From positions 620,001-684,000 of the forward strand of contig NZ_CAJGZV010000001.1 of NCBI RefSeq assembly GCF_904846065.1: DNA of 64,000 nucleotides, written 5' to 3'. Shown one piece after another: positions 9,602 through 18,830 of the stretch. This DNA comes from Psychrobacter immobilis (GTDB lineage: Bacteria; Pseudomonadota; Gammaproteobacteria; Pseudomonadales; Moraxellaceae). Both the position numbers and the translations under genes were made by a program. Under the pieces are notes generated by a model. The model searched no databases and was not told where the DNA came from. It was given only the letters and a program-made list of their open reading frames with translations. Position 1 is the stretch's first letter. Each line of letters opens with the position of its first letter.

Positions 9602-10399
9602 ATGAAACCAACTTTGCAGCATTCCCAAGCGATTCCTACTCCTCAACAAAATAGCACGTCTGTCGACACGCTGATTGTTAGCTCAGAATTTATTCAGCAA
9701 TTAGCCGTATTAACACGCAAGTTAGGCTATGTGTTTAAGGACTTGAGTCTCCCCAAACTTGCGTTGACACACCGCTCATTTGATAGCAAAAAAAATTATG
9801 AGCGTTTAGAGTTTTTAGGAGACGCTCTGTTAGGAATGATTGTGGGTGAGGCTTTATATCATCGCTATCCTAGCCAAAATGAGGGTCGCTTGACTCGTAT
9901 GCGTGCCACCTTGGTACGTCAAGAATCATTGGTCATTATTGCGCAAAACTTAGAGCTCTCTAATCATCTGATATTAGGGATAGGTGAGCGTAAAGGTGGT
10001 GGGCGCAATCGCGCTTCTATATTGGCTGATGCCGTGGAGTCGTTGATTGGTGCTATTTATTTAGACAGCCAAGATTTGGATATTACTCGCGATTGTGTTC
10101 TCTCATGGTATGGTGATTTGATTGACAACGTTAATGACCAAAAAGCGTTAAAAGATGCCAAGAGTCGATTGCAAGAGTGGCTACAATCTAAGCAATTTGA
10201 TCTGCCACATTATGAGCTAATGGAAACACGTGGTAACGCGCCGCATCAAATTTTTGTTGTACGTTGCCATGTTAATATCAATAACTGTGTTGATATTACT
10301 GAATCTGGTGAGAGCCGCCGTATCGCTGAACAAAAAGCAGCAGAATTAATGATTAACCAATTGCATAAACTGCCGAGCCCAGCTAAAAAGCGATCCTAA
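9602..10399 (+). CDS. rnc: Ribonuclease III
   Basis: Double-strand-specific endoribonuclease that processes rRNA precursors and some mRNAs. The family signature ERLEFLGDALL is at residues 67-77, after ALTHRSF (54-60). The second acidic cluster is ADAVESLIGAIYLD (about 144-157). The C-terminal double-stranded RNA-binding domain spans about 190-258 and ends in an Ala-rich helix (RRIAEQKAAELM). The protein has about 265 residues; the N-terminal 35 residues are polar and longer than in E. coli (226 total). A purine-rich AGAAGGG lies rather far (about 15 bases) from ATG 9602, but no other in-frame start precedes the conserved core. Confidence 0.96.
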   Translation: MKPTLQHSQAIPTPQQNSTSVDTLIVSSEFIQQLAVLTRKLGYVFKDLSLPKLALTHRSFDSKKNYERLEFLGDALLGMIVGEALYHRYPSQNEGRLTRMRATLVRQESLVIIAQNLELSNHLILGIGERKGGGRNRASILADAVESLIGAIYLDSQDLDITRDCVLSWYGDLIDNVNDQKALKDAKSRLQEWLQSKQFDLPHYELMETRGNAPHQIFVVRCHVNINNCVDITESGESRRIAEQKAAELMINQLHKLPSPAKKRS

Positions 10400-10400
10400 C

Positions 10401-10617
10401 TAGGATTAACCTATGAATCGCACATACCACTTTTTTTGACAGTATATGTTAAATGACGTTTCAAAAATCGTTTATTTGAATTAGCGTAAACGTCACACAT
10501 TTCAAAACCTTAAATATTTCCCAGCCGATGATAGTTTTGCTTTTTTAGTGCTGATACAGCCAATACATCATTAAGCACCATTTGACTGGGTATAAATTCT
10601 ATAGGATTAACCTATGA
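10401..10617 (+). repeat. 16-bp direct repeat duplicating the era translation start
   Basis: TAGGATTAACCTATGA occurs at 10401-10416, two bases after the rnc stop, and again at 10602-10617, where it carries the era ribosome site and ATG. After the first copy the sequence continues ATGAATCGCACATAC, resembling the true era start ATGAGCAATCGTACTGAC, but it closes after 8 codons. The 201-bp period contains an imperfect hairpin (GACGTTT/AAACGTC, about 10454-10493) and no gene. It looks like a local duplication or insertion that pushed era away from rnc. Confidence 0.8.
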
Positions 10618-11726
10618 GCAATCGTACTGACTTGCCATCCAATGATGAAGATAATGCCAAAAATATGACCGAAAACACAGAATTGAATCAAAACCAAGAT
10701 AATATCGATACTACTAACGATGGCATCAATCAAGCAGAAGATACTACTGTAGACAACGATATGGCAATTGAAGAATTCTTTGCCCCTAGTAGTCATGCAG
10801 GTATTGCTGATGATTTTAAAGCGGGTTATGTCGCGATCGTTGGACGTCCAAACGTTGGTAAATCGACTTTGATGAATCACTTATTGGGTCAAAAGCTGTC
10901 TATTACATCACGTAAGCCGCAAACGACTCGTCACCGTATCCACGGTATTTTGTCAAATCATGAGATGCAGGCAGTATTTGTTGACACGCCGGGTATTCAT
11001 CGCAATGAAGTACGTGCTATTAATGAGCGTATGAATAAAGCTGCAGTATCTGCATTAGTAGATGTTGATTTGGTGTTATTCGTTGTTGATTCAGATCAAT
11101 GGCGTGATGATGATTTGTTGGTTTTACAAAAGCTTGGCGACACCAATTTAAATGTGGTATTGGTTATTAATAAATCTGATACCTTAAAAGATAAAGGCAG
11201 CGTGTTGCCACTGATTGAAACGTTTAATGACAGTTTTGATTTTGCCGATATCGTACCAGTATCTGCCTTAAAAAACCAAAACCTAGATCGTCTACAAGAA
11301 GTGATTGCTTCGCATCTTCCTATTGCTGCTCCTATCTATGATACCGAGCAAATTACTGACCGCTCAGAACGATTTTTGGCCAGTGAAATTATCCGCGAAA
11401 AAATTATGCGTAGCGCTGGTGACGAAGTGCCATATGACTTAACTGTACAGATTGATGGGTTCAAAGATGAGCCTGCGCACACTGATCCAAAGACAGGGCG
11501 TCCACGTAAGGCTTGTACTTTCATCGATGCAACTATTTATGTTGAACGTAGTGGTCAAAAAGCCATTGTGATTGGTGATAAAGGTCAGCGTATTAAGCAA
11601 GTTGGTATGGATGCTCGTAAAGATATGGAGCAGTTGTTTGATAAAAAAATCATGCTGACACTGTGGGTGAAAGTGAAACGTGGCTGGTCTGATGACGAAC
11701 GTGCATTGACTAGCTTAGGATATTGA
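10614..11726 (+). CDS. era: GTPase Era
   Basis: Ribosome-assembly GTPase that binds the 3' end of 16S rRNA. G1 is GRPNVGKST at residues 77-85, followed by DTPGIH, NKSD and VSALK. The C-terminal KH domain includes VIGDKGQRIKQVGMDAR (about 325-341). E. coli Era has 301 residues; this protein has 370 because of an acidic, Asn/Asp-rich N-terminal extension of about 68 residues with no recognisable domain. The start is supported by AGGA upstream, but an internal start near the core cannot be excluded. It sits between rnc and recO as in many gammaproteobacteria. Confidence 0.96.
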   Translation: MSNRTDLPSNDEDNAKNMTENTELNQNQDNIDTTNDGINQAEDTTVDNDMAIEEFFAPSSHAGIADDFKAGYVAIVGRPNVGKSTLMNHLLGQKLSITSRKPQTTRHRIHGILSNHEMQAVFVDTPGIHRNEVRAINERMNKAAVSALVDVDLVLFVVDSDQWRDDDLLVLQKLGDTNLNVVLVINKSDTLKDKGSVLPLIETFNDSFDFADIVPVSALKNQNLDRLQEVIASHLPIAAPIYDTEQITDRSERFLASEIIREKIMRSAGDEVPYDLTVQIDGFKDEPAHTDPKTGRPRKACTFIDATIYVERSGQKAIVIGDKGQRIKQVGMDARKDMEQLFDKKIMLTLWVKVKRGWSDDERALTSLGY

Positions 11727-11782
11727 TTGAAGAATAGCGCTTTAATCACTTTTCTATATGCTCGATGCTGAGGTAATAAGAA

Positions 11783-12559
11783 ATGCGCAATGAAGCGTTA
11801 GTCGGTTACTTATTGCATCAGCGTCCTTATCAAGAAAAGCGCGCCTTATATTATCTGTTTTCTCAGCAACATGGCGTGATCCATGGTATTGGGAAAAAAG
11901 GCGCGCCATTGTTCATGCCATTGCAGCTCTTTTCCACTGGTAAACGAGATTTAAAAACGTTTAGTCAGATCAATATTGCATCGCAACACACAACTCAAAC
12001 AGGCATAGCAAAAGATGATGGCATTGCCACTGTTCTAGAAGCACTGCCCTACGAAAATATTACAGGTCAACATCAATATGCGGCGTTGTATTTAAACGAA
12101 ATACTATGGCGGTTGTTGTCGACTGAAGATCCAATGCCAGTATTATGGCTACATTATCAGGACAGTCTGTCTCAGCTTAGGCGACCTTTGAGCGCCAACG
12201 AATTACGGTTGTGCTTGCGCCAATTTGAGCAGCATTTATTCAATGAGTTGGGTTTTAGCTTAATGTTGACTCACGATAGTGTTGAAAACATCATTCAGCC
12301 TGACGATTCTTATCGTTTTTTACCTGATGTTGGTTTAGTGCCTGTCTTGCAGAATGATATACAGACTGAGCATTTAGATAATACTATGGGGCAAATTTTT
12401 TTCAAAGGTACTGATATCATTGCGATGACGCAGTTAGGTATTACTGACAAAACCTTAAATAATTGGTCAAAAATGCATCGACAGCTTATTGACCATTTAC
12501 TGGATTATCAACCATTGCAAAGCCGCTTACTGTGGCAGCAGCAACAGCGTTACCAATAA
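11783..12559 (+). CDS. recO: DNA repair protein RecO
   Basis: RecO works with RecR/RecF to load RecA on SSB-coated gaps. The 258-residue protein has the N-terminal OB-fold segment LLHQRPYQEKRALYYLFSQ followed by HGVIHGIGKKGAP, then a helical domain (LYLNEILWRLLSTEDP; LRLCLRQFEQHLFNELGF). It has no visible zinc-finger cysteines, as in many gammaproteobacterial RecO proteins. GAGG precedes ATG 11783. It is 56 bp downstream of era and is followed by a dead pdxJ. Confidence 0.93.
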   Translation: MRNEALVGYLLHQRPYQEKRALYYLFSQQHGVIHGIGKKGAPLFMPLQLFSTGKRDLKTFSQINIASQHTTQTGIAKDDGIATVLEALPYENITGQHQYAALYLNEILWRLLSTEDPMPVLWLHYQDSLSQLRRPLSANELRLCLRQFEQHLFNELGFSLMLTHDSVENIIQPDDSYRFLPDVGLVPVLQNDIQTEHLDNTMGQIFFKGTDIIAMTQLGITDKTLNNWSKMHRQLIDHLLDYQPLQSRLLWQQQQRYQ

Positions 12560-12677
12560 ATAATAGTACCATCCTCAAAGTGCTATAACCAATCTGATTG
12601 GTGCTGAGACTGTCTAAAGTTTCATATTCTTGTACCGTTGATCAGTCAATTGGGTTTCGTTATCAAAAAAATCTCTT

Positions 12678-13126
12678 ATGACCACTGCTTCATTACCTTC
12701 ATCTAACAACCCTTTGCAAAAACCTTTATTAGGTGTAAACATTGATCACTTAGCAAATCTGCGTTAAGCGCGTGGGGTTAGTTATCCAAGCCCTTTAGCC
12801 GCCGCTCTTTGATGCGAGAAGGCGGCGCTGATGCTATTGAGTTACATACAGGCGCTTATGCTGAGGCAAGCTTGGTAGCCGATATGGACATGCAAAAGGC
12901 TGAGCTGAAACGAATTAAGCAAGCTCTTGCTATTGCTTAACGCAGTGATAATAAGCTCTTAATTAACGCAGGTCATGATCTAACACGTGATAATGTGAGT
13001 GCTATCGCACAAATTGAGGGTATTTATAAGTTGAATATCAACCATGCATTCATTGCAGGCGCTGTACTTGTAGGACTCGAGCAGGCAGTTATTATGATGA
13101 AAGAAGCAATGTATATAGATCTATAG
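12678..13126 (+). pseudogene. pdxJ: pdxJ remnant (pyridoxine 5'-phosphate synthase), degraded
   Basis: Translation from ATG 12678 gives PLLGVNIDHLANLR, then a stop where CAA of the conserved LRQARG has become TAA, then ARGVSYPSPLAAAL and another stop. A one-frame jump and a large internal deletion (about 110 codons, the central barrel) bring in EGGADAIELHTGAYAEA. After one more stop (TAA near 12939) comes LLINAGHDLTRDNV and KLNINHAFIAGAVLVGLEQAV, the PdxJ C-terminus. About 450 bp remain of an expected 720-750 bp. The position after recO matches the rnc-era-recO-pdxJ order of E. coli. The gene cannot make an active enzyme; pyridoxal phosphate must come from another copy, another route or uptake. 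Confidence 0.92.
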
Positions 13127-13171
13127 AGCTATCAAAAAATGCCAGTGGTAACTTATGTCATTGGTAGTTTT

Positions 13172-13897
13172 TTATTCGTCACATTCAGTGGGATGATCTT
13201 CATTAAGTTTTTGTTTAACAATACCTCCTTGGTTAAATGATATTAGATACATTGCTTCATTATAAGCAACGATGGGACAGTATTTTATATGGCCAAAATG
13301 TCCTCGTGGTTTGCCACTATCACCCCAAAATTTGGTGTAGTGGCGTCGACTTCCAACTCGTAAACTTAGCTTACTGTATTTAGGATTTAAAGACTGCTGA
13401 ATAACTAATGAATCTACCTGAGCATCAAAGTGATTATTGTCATTTTTATCTATGAATAACAAAAGTGTCTTATCGCTGTCTCTATGGCAGCGCCCTCCAG
13501 TATCAGACAAGCAAACAATGACATTCTGTCTTCTGATGTAACTCTCAGCCTTGGCTAAGGCAAGAGAATTCTCTAACTGACTTTGAATCCGTTTGGCTTC
13601 CATACGTGCTAATTGCGTTCGTATGACTGGGGCTGCGATCGTCACTATAATTGCTAATACACATACAGTGACGATAAGTTCAACCAGCGTAAAACCCTTG
13701 TTATGTCTATTAACAGTGCTTGGGTCTGTTCTGGTAGTTGTATCGGCTGCTCTTTTATAGATATATACTATATATCTATGATAAACATAAAGAATCAATC
13801 GGCTTTGAGCTAGCCTGTGCTTATTTGAAGTAAAAACCCATAACATAAATGCTGAGAGCTTTTTATAACTTGATAATGTTTTATGCAGCAATGCCAT
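13172..13897 (-). CDS. Type IV pilin-like / FimT-GspH family pseudopilin
   Basis: A minor pseudopilin candidate for a type IV pilus or type II secretion machine. The class III signal KGFTLVELIVTVCVLAIIV (G68-F69, Glu at +5) gives the prepilin peptidase site and N-terminal helix. The C-terminal part has Cys residues (CLSDTGGRC) and a beta-rich GspH-like region with NNHFDAQVD. The reading frame has about 66 residues before the cleavage site, much longer than a normal leader; ATG 13897 has AGGT upstream. A TTG (near SRLILYV) or ATG at codon 18 are other possible starts. It is convergent with the pdxJ remnant and has no pilin neighbours. Confidence 0.75.
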   Translation of the reverse strand: MALLHKTLSSYKKLSAFMLWVFTSNKHRLAQSRLILYVYHRYIVYIYKRAADTTTRTDPSTVNRHNKGFTLVELIVTVCVLAIIVTIAAPVIRTQLARMEAKRIQSQLENSLALAKAESYIRRQNVIVCLSDTGGRCHRDSDKTLLLFIDKNDNNHFDAQVDSLVIQQSLNPKYSKLSLRVGSRRHYTKFWGDSGKPRGHFGHIKYCPIVAYNEAMYLISFNQGGIVKQKLNEDHPTECDE

Positions 13898-14457
13898 GAG
13901 GCTTGTTACCTATAATAAGTAGTTTAGTTCAATAAAACAGTCTCGCTTCTTTAAATGTTATTCAATCCAATCATTGCGTAAAATCGAGCCAATATGCTCG
14001 TGAAATTTTAGAGTAATGATCAAATTTATGATGTATGAAATAATGTTGAGTGATATAATATAAACAGAATATATGTCTACTGTCAAAAAATGTTTCAATT
14101 AGTGAATGACTGGTTTTAATAATAGAGAAAAAATACTAACTGTACTAAAATACGCCCAGACAATAGATACTGTTAGGTTTACTATCTATTGTGAACTGAC
14201 ATACAAAAGATAAAAAGCGTAAGGTGTGTTAGTTCTAGGTAACTTAAGCTGGTTATTGTGTTTTAGTTACGACATTATCGTGTAATAATGTGTAGCTCGT
14301 TAACGAAAAAAGTTGTAAACTGAATTGATAATCGCTAAGCTACTCCTTAATTGGTTTTGCTTTGTCACTTAAAATTCGTAAAAGATGTCTATTTTAGAGC
14401 ATCTTGAGAAGCGGTTTTGCTTAATGCATCACTCAAATTATCCTTTGGAGGAAGTCC
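13898..14457 (+). promoter_or_regulatory. 560-bp AT-rich region upstream of ompA with inverted repeat
   Basis: This long non-coding region separates the divergent pseudopilin and ompA genes. A perfect 9-bp inverted repeat, CAATAGATA (14161-14169) and TATCTATTG (14183-14191), has a 13-base spacer and could be an operator or an mRNA stem. A strong ribosome site GGAGGAAG lies at 14447-14454, just before the ompA ATG. I see no gene; the ompA promoter and a long leader are expected here but cannot be placed confidently. Confidence 0.5.
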
Positions 14458-15771
14458 ATGAAATTGAATAAAATTGCTCTAGCTCTGGTTGCTGTAGCAG
14501 CTGCACCTTTAGCAGCTAATGCTGGCGTAACTATTAGCCCATTGTTACTAGGTTATCATTACACTGGCGAAGCTCATGACGAGCAACGCGAAATCCTTAC
14601 AACTGGTAAAAACTTGTACGTAAATGCTGATGGTAATAACATCGACGACGGTACTCCTTTTACTGGCGCTAATGGTCATCCTAATAATGGCGGCGTAGCT
14701 AAAGAAAGTAGCTTATACACTGGTGCTGCACTAGGTATTGAACTAACTCCTTCTACTCAGTTCCAAGTAGAGTACGGCGTGTCAAGTGCAAACGGCGAAG
14801 CTTCTGAAGATTCTGCTGATGCTGGTGTTAACCGTTTTGACGTAGAACAAACCATGCTTTCTGGTAACTTCTTAATCGGTACTGAAGAATTTACTGGTTA
14901 TACTGATAGCGCATTCAAGCCATATGTATTGGTTGGTGCTGGTCAATCTAAGATCAAAGTAGAAAACCAAGAAACTTATACAGCTGCTGAAGGTTCTTCT
15001 GTAGGTACAGTTAATGCTGGTACTGAAGTTGCAGAGTCTAAAGATACTATTGGTAACCTAGGTCTAGGTGCTATGTATCGTATCAACGACGCTTTAAGCC
15101 TACGTGGTGAAGCTCGTGCGATTCATAACTTTGATAACAACTGGTGGGAAGGCATGGCTTTGGCCGGTCTAGAAGTTGTACTTGGTGGCCATTTAGCACC
15201 TACAGTAGCAGTACCACCAATGCAAGAGCCAGTTATCGATACTACTCCAGTAGTCGTAGTTGAATCTGATCTTGATTCTGATGGGGATGGCGTACCTGAT
15301 AGCATCGATGCATGCCCAGGCACTCCTATGAATGTCGTAGTAGATGAGCGCGGTTGCCCAGTACCAGTAGATATTACTGATGAGCTGAAAATGGAACTAC
15401 GTGTATTCTTTGATAACGATAAATCAACTATCAAATCTCAGTATCAACCTGAAATCGCTAAAGTAGCAGAGAAGATGCGCGAGTATCCTAACTCTACAGC
15501 ACGTATCGAAGGTCATGCTTCTAAAACTGGTCCTTCAGCACGTTATAACCAACGTTTATCTGAAGCCCGTGCCGTTGCTGTTAAATCTATGTTGACTAAC
15601 GAATTCGGTATCGCTCCAAACCGTATATCAACAGTTGGCTATGGTTATGACCAACCAATCGCTCCAAACGACACTGAAGAAGGTCGTGCTATGAACCGTC
15701 GTGTTTATGCCATCATCACTGGTGACAAAACAATGACTGTTGAACAAACTAAAGATATGGTTGTTCAGTAA
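14458..15771 (+). CDS. ompA: OmpA family outer-membrane protein
   Basis: Major outer-membrane porin/peptidoglycan anchor. The signal peptide MKLNKIALALVAVAAAPLAA ends at ANA-G (cleavage about residue 22). Residues about 23-245 form the eight-stranded barrel. They are followed by a Pro/Val linker and a calcium-type TSP3 segment (DLDSDGDGVPDSIDACPGTP, about 271-290). The C-terminal OmpA domain contains FFDNDKSTIK, ARIEGHASKTGPSARYNQRL and GYGYDQPIAPNDTEEGRAMN, the peptidoglycan-binding motif with its Asn/Arg residues. Codon use is strongly biased (CGT, GGT, frequent CTA) and the ribosome site is excellent, indicating very high expression. Confidence 0.96.
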   Translation: MKLNKIALALVAVAAAPLAANAGVTISPLLLGYHYTGEAHDEQREILTTGKNLYVNADGNNIDDGTPFTGANGHPNNGGVAKESSLYTGAALGIELTPSTQFQVEYGVSSANGEASEDSADAGVNRFDVEQTMLSGNFLIGTEEFTGYTDSAFKPYVLVGAGQSKIKVENQETYTAAEGSSVGTVNAGTEVAESKDTIGNLGLGAMYRINDALSLRGEARAIHNFDNNWWEGMALAGLEVVLGGHLAPTVAVPPMQEPVIDTTPVVVVESDLDSDGDGVPDSIDACPGTPMNVVVDERGCPVPVDITDELKMELRVFFDNDKSTIKSQYQPEIAKVAEKMREYPNSTARIEGHASKTGPSARYNQRLSEARAVAVKSMLTNEFGIAPNRISTVGYGYDQPIAPNDTEEGRAMNRRVYAIITGDKTMTVEQTKDMVVQ

Positions 15772-15810
15772 ATAGTATTGGATCAATTGTTTTACTAAAT
15801 ATATAGTTAC

Positions 15811-15843
15811 AAAAAAAGTCACCTAATGGGTGGCTTTTTTTTA
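15811..15843 (+). terminator. Intrinsic terminator of ompA
   Basis: GTCACC and GGTGGC pair (one G-U) around a short loop, flanked by seven A and eight T; 40 bp after the ompA stop. Confidence 0.9.
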
Positions 15844-15911
15844 TTTATGGATTGAGAAAAGCAAGTTATTACATAAATTTGTGAAGCAATAATGTTATAC
15901 TAGCTGCCCAA

Positions 15912-15935
15912 ACATTCTGTAAATTGACAGAATGT
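15912..15935 (+). promoter_or_regulatory. Perfect inverted repeat upstream of typA
   Basis: ACATTCTGT and ACAGAATGT are exact reverse complements separated by 6 bases, about 190 bp before typA. There is no following T-run, so it is more likely a regulator site or leader hairpin than a terminator. No known binding motif is recognised. Confidence 0.4.
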
Positions 15936-16127
15936 ACATTAGCATAGCTATCTGTATGATGAATTTATCAGTGTAGATACTTGATTATATTGAAATTATT
16001 TGATTAACCGCATCTATTGTGCAGTCTTCTAAAAGTAAGTACTCAATATCTATCTGGTTGATGATAAAAGTTTATCCAGCGGCGCTTATTGCTACTGCAT
16101 TTTTTTAAGACGAAACGAGCATTTTAT

Positions 16128-17978
16128 ATGGCGAACGATATCAAACACCTGCGTAACATTGCAATTATTGCCCACGTTGACCACGGTAAAACAACTTTGG
16201 TTGATAAGTTATTACATCAGTCTGGTACTTTTGGCGACCGTGCAAACATTGCTGAACGTGCAATGGATTCAGGCGATATTGAGCAAGAACGTGGTATTAC
16301 CATTTTGGCTAAAAATACAGCCATCCGCTGGACAGATAAGACTGATGATACTGAATATCGTATCAACATTGTTGACACCCCAGGTCACGCCGACTTTGGT
16401 GGTGAAGTTGAGCGTGTAATGTCTATGGTTGACTGCGTGCTTCTAGTCGTTGATGCGGTTGATGGCCCAATGCCACAGACCCGTTTTGTGACGCAAAAAG
16501 CGTTCGAGCAAGGTCTAAAACCTATCGTTGTCATCAATAAAATTGACCGTCCTGGCTCACGCCCTGACTGGGTAATGGATCAAATCTTTGATCTTTTTGA
16601 TAACTTGGGTGCAACTGATGAACAGCTTGATTTCCCAGTTGTTTATGCCTCAGCATTGAATGGTATTGCAGGTTTGGAAGCTGACAATTTGGCTGATGAC
16701 ATGACACCGCTTTTCAAAACAATTGTTGATGTGGTTCAGCCTCCTCAAGTTGATGCTGATGCACCGTTCCGTATGCAAATCTCAAGCCTTGATTACAACA
16801 GTTTTGTTGGCGTTATCGGCATTGGTCGTATTCAACGTGGTAAAGTTAAAACCAATACTCAAGTGACTGTAATCGACAAAAATGGCAATACCCGTAATGG
16901 CCGTATTTTGAAAATTATGGGTTATCATGGTCTTGATCGTATTGATGTTGAAGATGCACAAGCTGGTGACATCGTTTGTATTACTGGTATTGATTCGCTT
17001 AATATCTCAGATACGATTTGTGATCCTAGTGCTGTCGAAGCATTACCAGCATTAACGGTTGATGAACCTACCGTTTCAATGAACTTCCAAGTAAATAATT
17101 CACCTTTTGCTGGTCGTGATGGCAAGTTTGTGACCTCGCGTAATATCCGTGAGCGTCTTGAGCGTGAATTGATTCATAACGTAGCATTACGTGTAGAAGA
17201 TACAGAATCTCCTGATAAATTCAAAGTATCAGGTCGCGGTGAACTTCATTTATCTGTATTGATCGAAAACATGCGCCGTGAAGGTTTTGAGATGGGTGTT
17301 TCAGGCCCAGAAGTTATCGTTAAAGAAGTTGATGGTAAATTACAAGAGCCGTATGAAAACGTTGTTTTTGATATTGAAGATGAGCATCAAGGTTCTATCA
17401 TGGAGCAGGTTGGCTTGCGTAAAGGCGAGATGACCAATATGGAGCTTGATGGTAAAGGTCGTATGCGTATCGAAGCGACGATGCCTGCCCGTGGTTTGAT
17501 CGGTTTCCGTTCTGAGTTCTTAACGTTGACCTCAGGAACTGGTATCATGACGTCAAGCTTCTCACATTACGGTCCACAAAAGATCGGTGATGTTGGTGGT
17601 CGCTCGAATGGTGTCTTGGTTTCTATGGCAAAAGGTGTTTGCTTAGGTTTCGCGCTATTTAACCTGCAAAAACGTGGTAAATTGTTTGCTGAGCCACAGC
17701 TTGAAGTTTACGAAGGTATGATCGTTGGTCTTAACTCACGTAACGATGATATGGCTGTTAACCCAACGACTGCTAAGCAGTTAACCAACGTTCGTGCGAG
17801 TGGTACTGATGAAGCATTGACGTTGACTCCAGCAGTCAAGTTCACACTTGAGCAAGCGCTTGAATTCATTCAAGATGATGAATTGGTTGAAGTAACACCT
17901 AAGGCGATTCGTCTGCGTAAGCGTTATTTGACTGAAAGTGAGCGTAAGCGTCACGGCCGTGGTAAAAAAGGTGCTTAA
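16128..17978 (+). CDS. typA: Ribosome-binding GTPase TypA/BipA
   Basis: Translational GTPase of the EF-G superfamily involved in 50S assembly and growth under cold or stress. Numbered from ATG 16128 (protein [13 protein letters not shown]) it has 616 residues, close to E. coli BipA (607). Motifs are [10 protein letters not shown] (about residues 14-23), [19 protein letters not shown] and [14 protein letters not shown] beta-barrel domain II, EF-G-like domains III and V and the BipA C-terminal domain follow, ending in a basic [19 protein letters not shown] tail. The frame is open to TTG 16089, but this would add 13 unconserved residues. Single-gene unit with its own terminator. Confidence 0.96.
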   Translation: MANDIKHLRNIAIIAHVDHGKTTLVDKLLHQSGTFGDRANIAERAMDSGDIEQERGITILAKNTAIRWTDKTDDTEYRINIVDTPGHADFGGEVERVMSMVDCVLLVVDAVDGPMPQTRFVTQKAFEQGLKPIVVINKIDRPGSRPDWVMDQIFDLFDNLGATDEQLDFPVVYASALNGIAGLEADNLADDMTPLFKTIVDVVQPPQVDADAPFRMQISSLDYNSFVGVIGIGRIQRGKVKTNTQVTVIDKNGNTRNGRILKIMGYHGLDRIDVEDAQAGDIVCITGIDSLNISDTICDPSAVEALPALTVDEPTVSMNFQVNNSPFAGRDGKFVTSRNIRERLERELIHNVALRVEDTESPDKFKVSGRGELHLSVLIENMRREGFEMGVSGPEVIVKEVDGKLQEPYENVVFDIEDEHQGSIMEQVGLRKGEMTNMELDGKGRMRIEATMPARGLIGFRSEFLTLTSGTGIMTSSFSHYGPQKIGDVGGRSNGVLVSMAKGVCLGFALFNLQKRGKLFAEPQLEVYEGMIVGLNSRNDDMAVNPTTAKQLTNVRASGTDEALTLTPAVKFTLEQALEFIQDDELVEVTPKAIRLRKRYLTESERKRHGRGKKGA

Positions 17979-18080
17979 TATTGAGCCATGAATTACTGAG
18001 TAATTTATTGGATTGATGTTTTATAGAAGCATTTGATGCTGTTGTTATTTAATAATGGGCATCAAGATAACTAAAAAATT

Positions 18081-18129
18081 AGCAGTATAGAGTGAACTGA
18101 ATATGGTTCATTTTATGCTGCTTTTTTTT
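18081..18129 (+). terminator. Intrinsic terminator of typA
   Basis: AGCAGTATA...TGAAC pairs with GTTCA...TATGCTGCT through a long stem with G-U pairs, followed by a run of eight T. Confidence 0.8.
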
Positions 18130-18263
18130 GTTGTAATTTCCATAGAATATAGACAGAATAACTGACAGTAGTAGTGTTTCTTACTATTACTCTTAAGGCT
18201 CAAGATTGGGTCGACTGTTGAGATACTTATTCGATTATAGATTGGTATTTTGAGGAGAAAATA

Positions 18264-18707
18264 ATGAGTATGGTTTCTGAGTTTAAAGAATTCGCTTTGA
18301 AAGGTAATGTGATGGACTTAGCGGTTGGTGTCATTATCGGTGGGGCATTTGCTACTATCACAACGTCCTTAGTTGAAGACATTATTATGCCGATAGTGGC
18401 CTTCATAGCAGGTGGCGAAATCAATTTCAAAAACATGTTCTTAGTGTTGGGTGATGCGCCTGAAGGTGTTGCCATGACCTATGATGCCCTCAAAGCGGCT
18501 GGCGTTCCTGTATTAGCCTACGGCAGTTTCATTACCGTACTGATTAATTTCTTAATTTTAGCATTTATTATTTTTATGATGGTTAGAATGGTTAACAAAA
18601 TGCGTCGTAAAGAAGAAGTACAAGAATTGGTAAAACAACCTTCAGAAGAGGTGCAATTGCTTCGTGAAATTAGTGCTAAATTAGGTAATACCGCTGTTTC
18701 AAAATAA
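18264..18707 (+). CDS. mscL: Large-conductance mechanosensitive channel MscL
   Basis: Homopentameric inner-membrane channel that releases solutes on hypo-osmotic shock. The N-terminal helix and first membrane helix are [20 protein letters not shown] followed by [17 protein letters not shown]. The periplasmic loop holds [16 protein letters not shown], and the second membrane helix is [20 protein letters not shown] with [11 protein letters not shown] after it. The C-terminal helix ends [11 protein letters not shown]. The 147-residue length is typical (E. coli 136). GAGGAGA precedes ATG 18264. Single gene between two terminators. Confidence 0.97.
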   Translation: MSMVSEFKEFALKGNVMDLAVGVIIGGAFATITTSLVEDIIMPIVAFIAGGEINFKNMFLVLGDAPEGVAMTYDALKAAGVPVLAYGSFITVLINFLILAFIIFMMVRMVNKMRRKEEVQELVKQPSEEVQLLREISAKLGNTAVSK

Positions 18708-18732
18708 AATATGATGATTTGATTAAAAACAC

Positions 18733-18763
18733 AAAAAAGGCTAACGTCGTGTTAGCCTTTTTT
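18733..18763. terminator. Bidirectional terminator between mscL and the minus-strand small exported protein
   Basis: A perfect GGCTAAC/GTTAGCC stem has flanking A6 and T6 tracts, so it can work on both strands for the convergent genes. Confidence 0.9.
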
Positions 18764-18830
18764 ATGGATAATTTATAAATGCATTGTCTTTAGCGCAGTT
18801 GTATCATTTAACCAGCTGTTAATATAAAGA

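Noticed and set aside
16089-16127. Upstream TTG start for typA
   Set aside because: Adds 13 residues not found in TypA; ATG 16128 gives the expected N-terminus.
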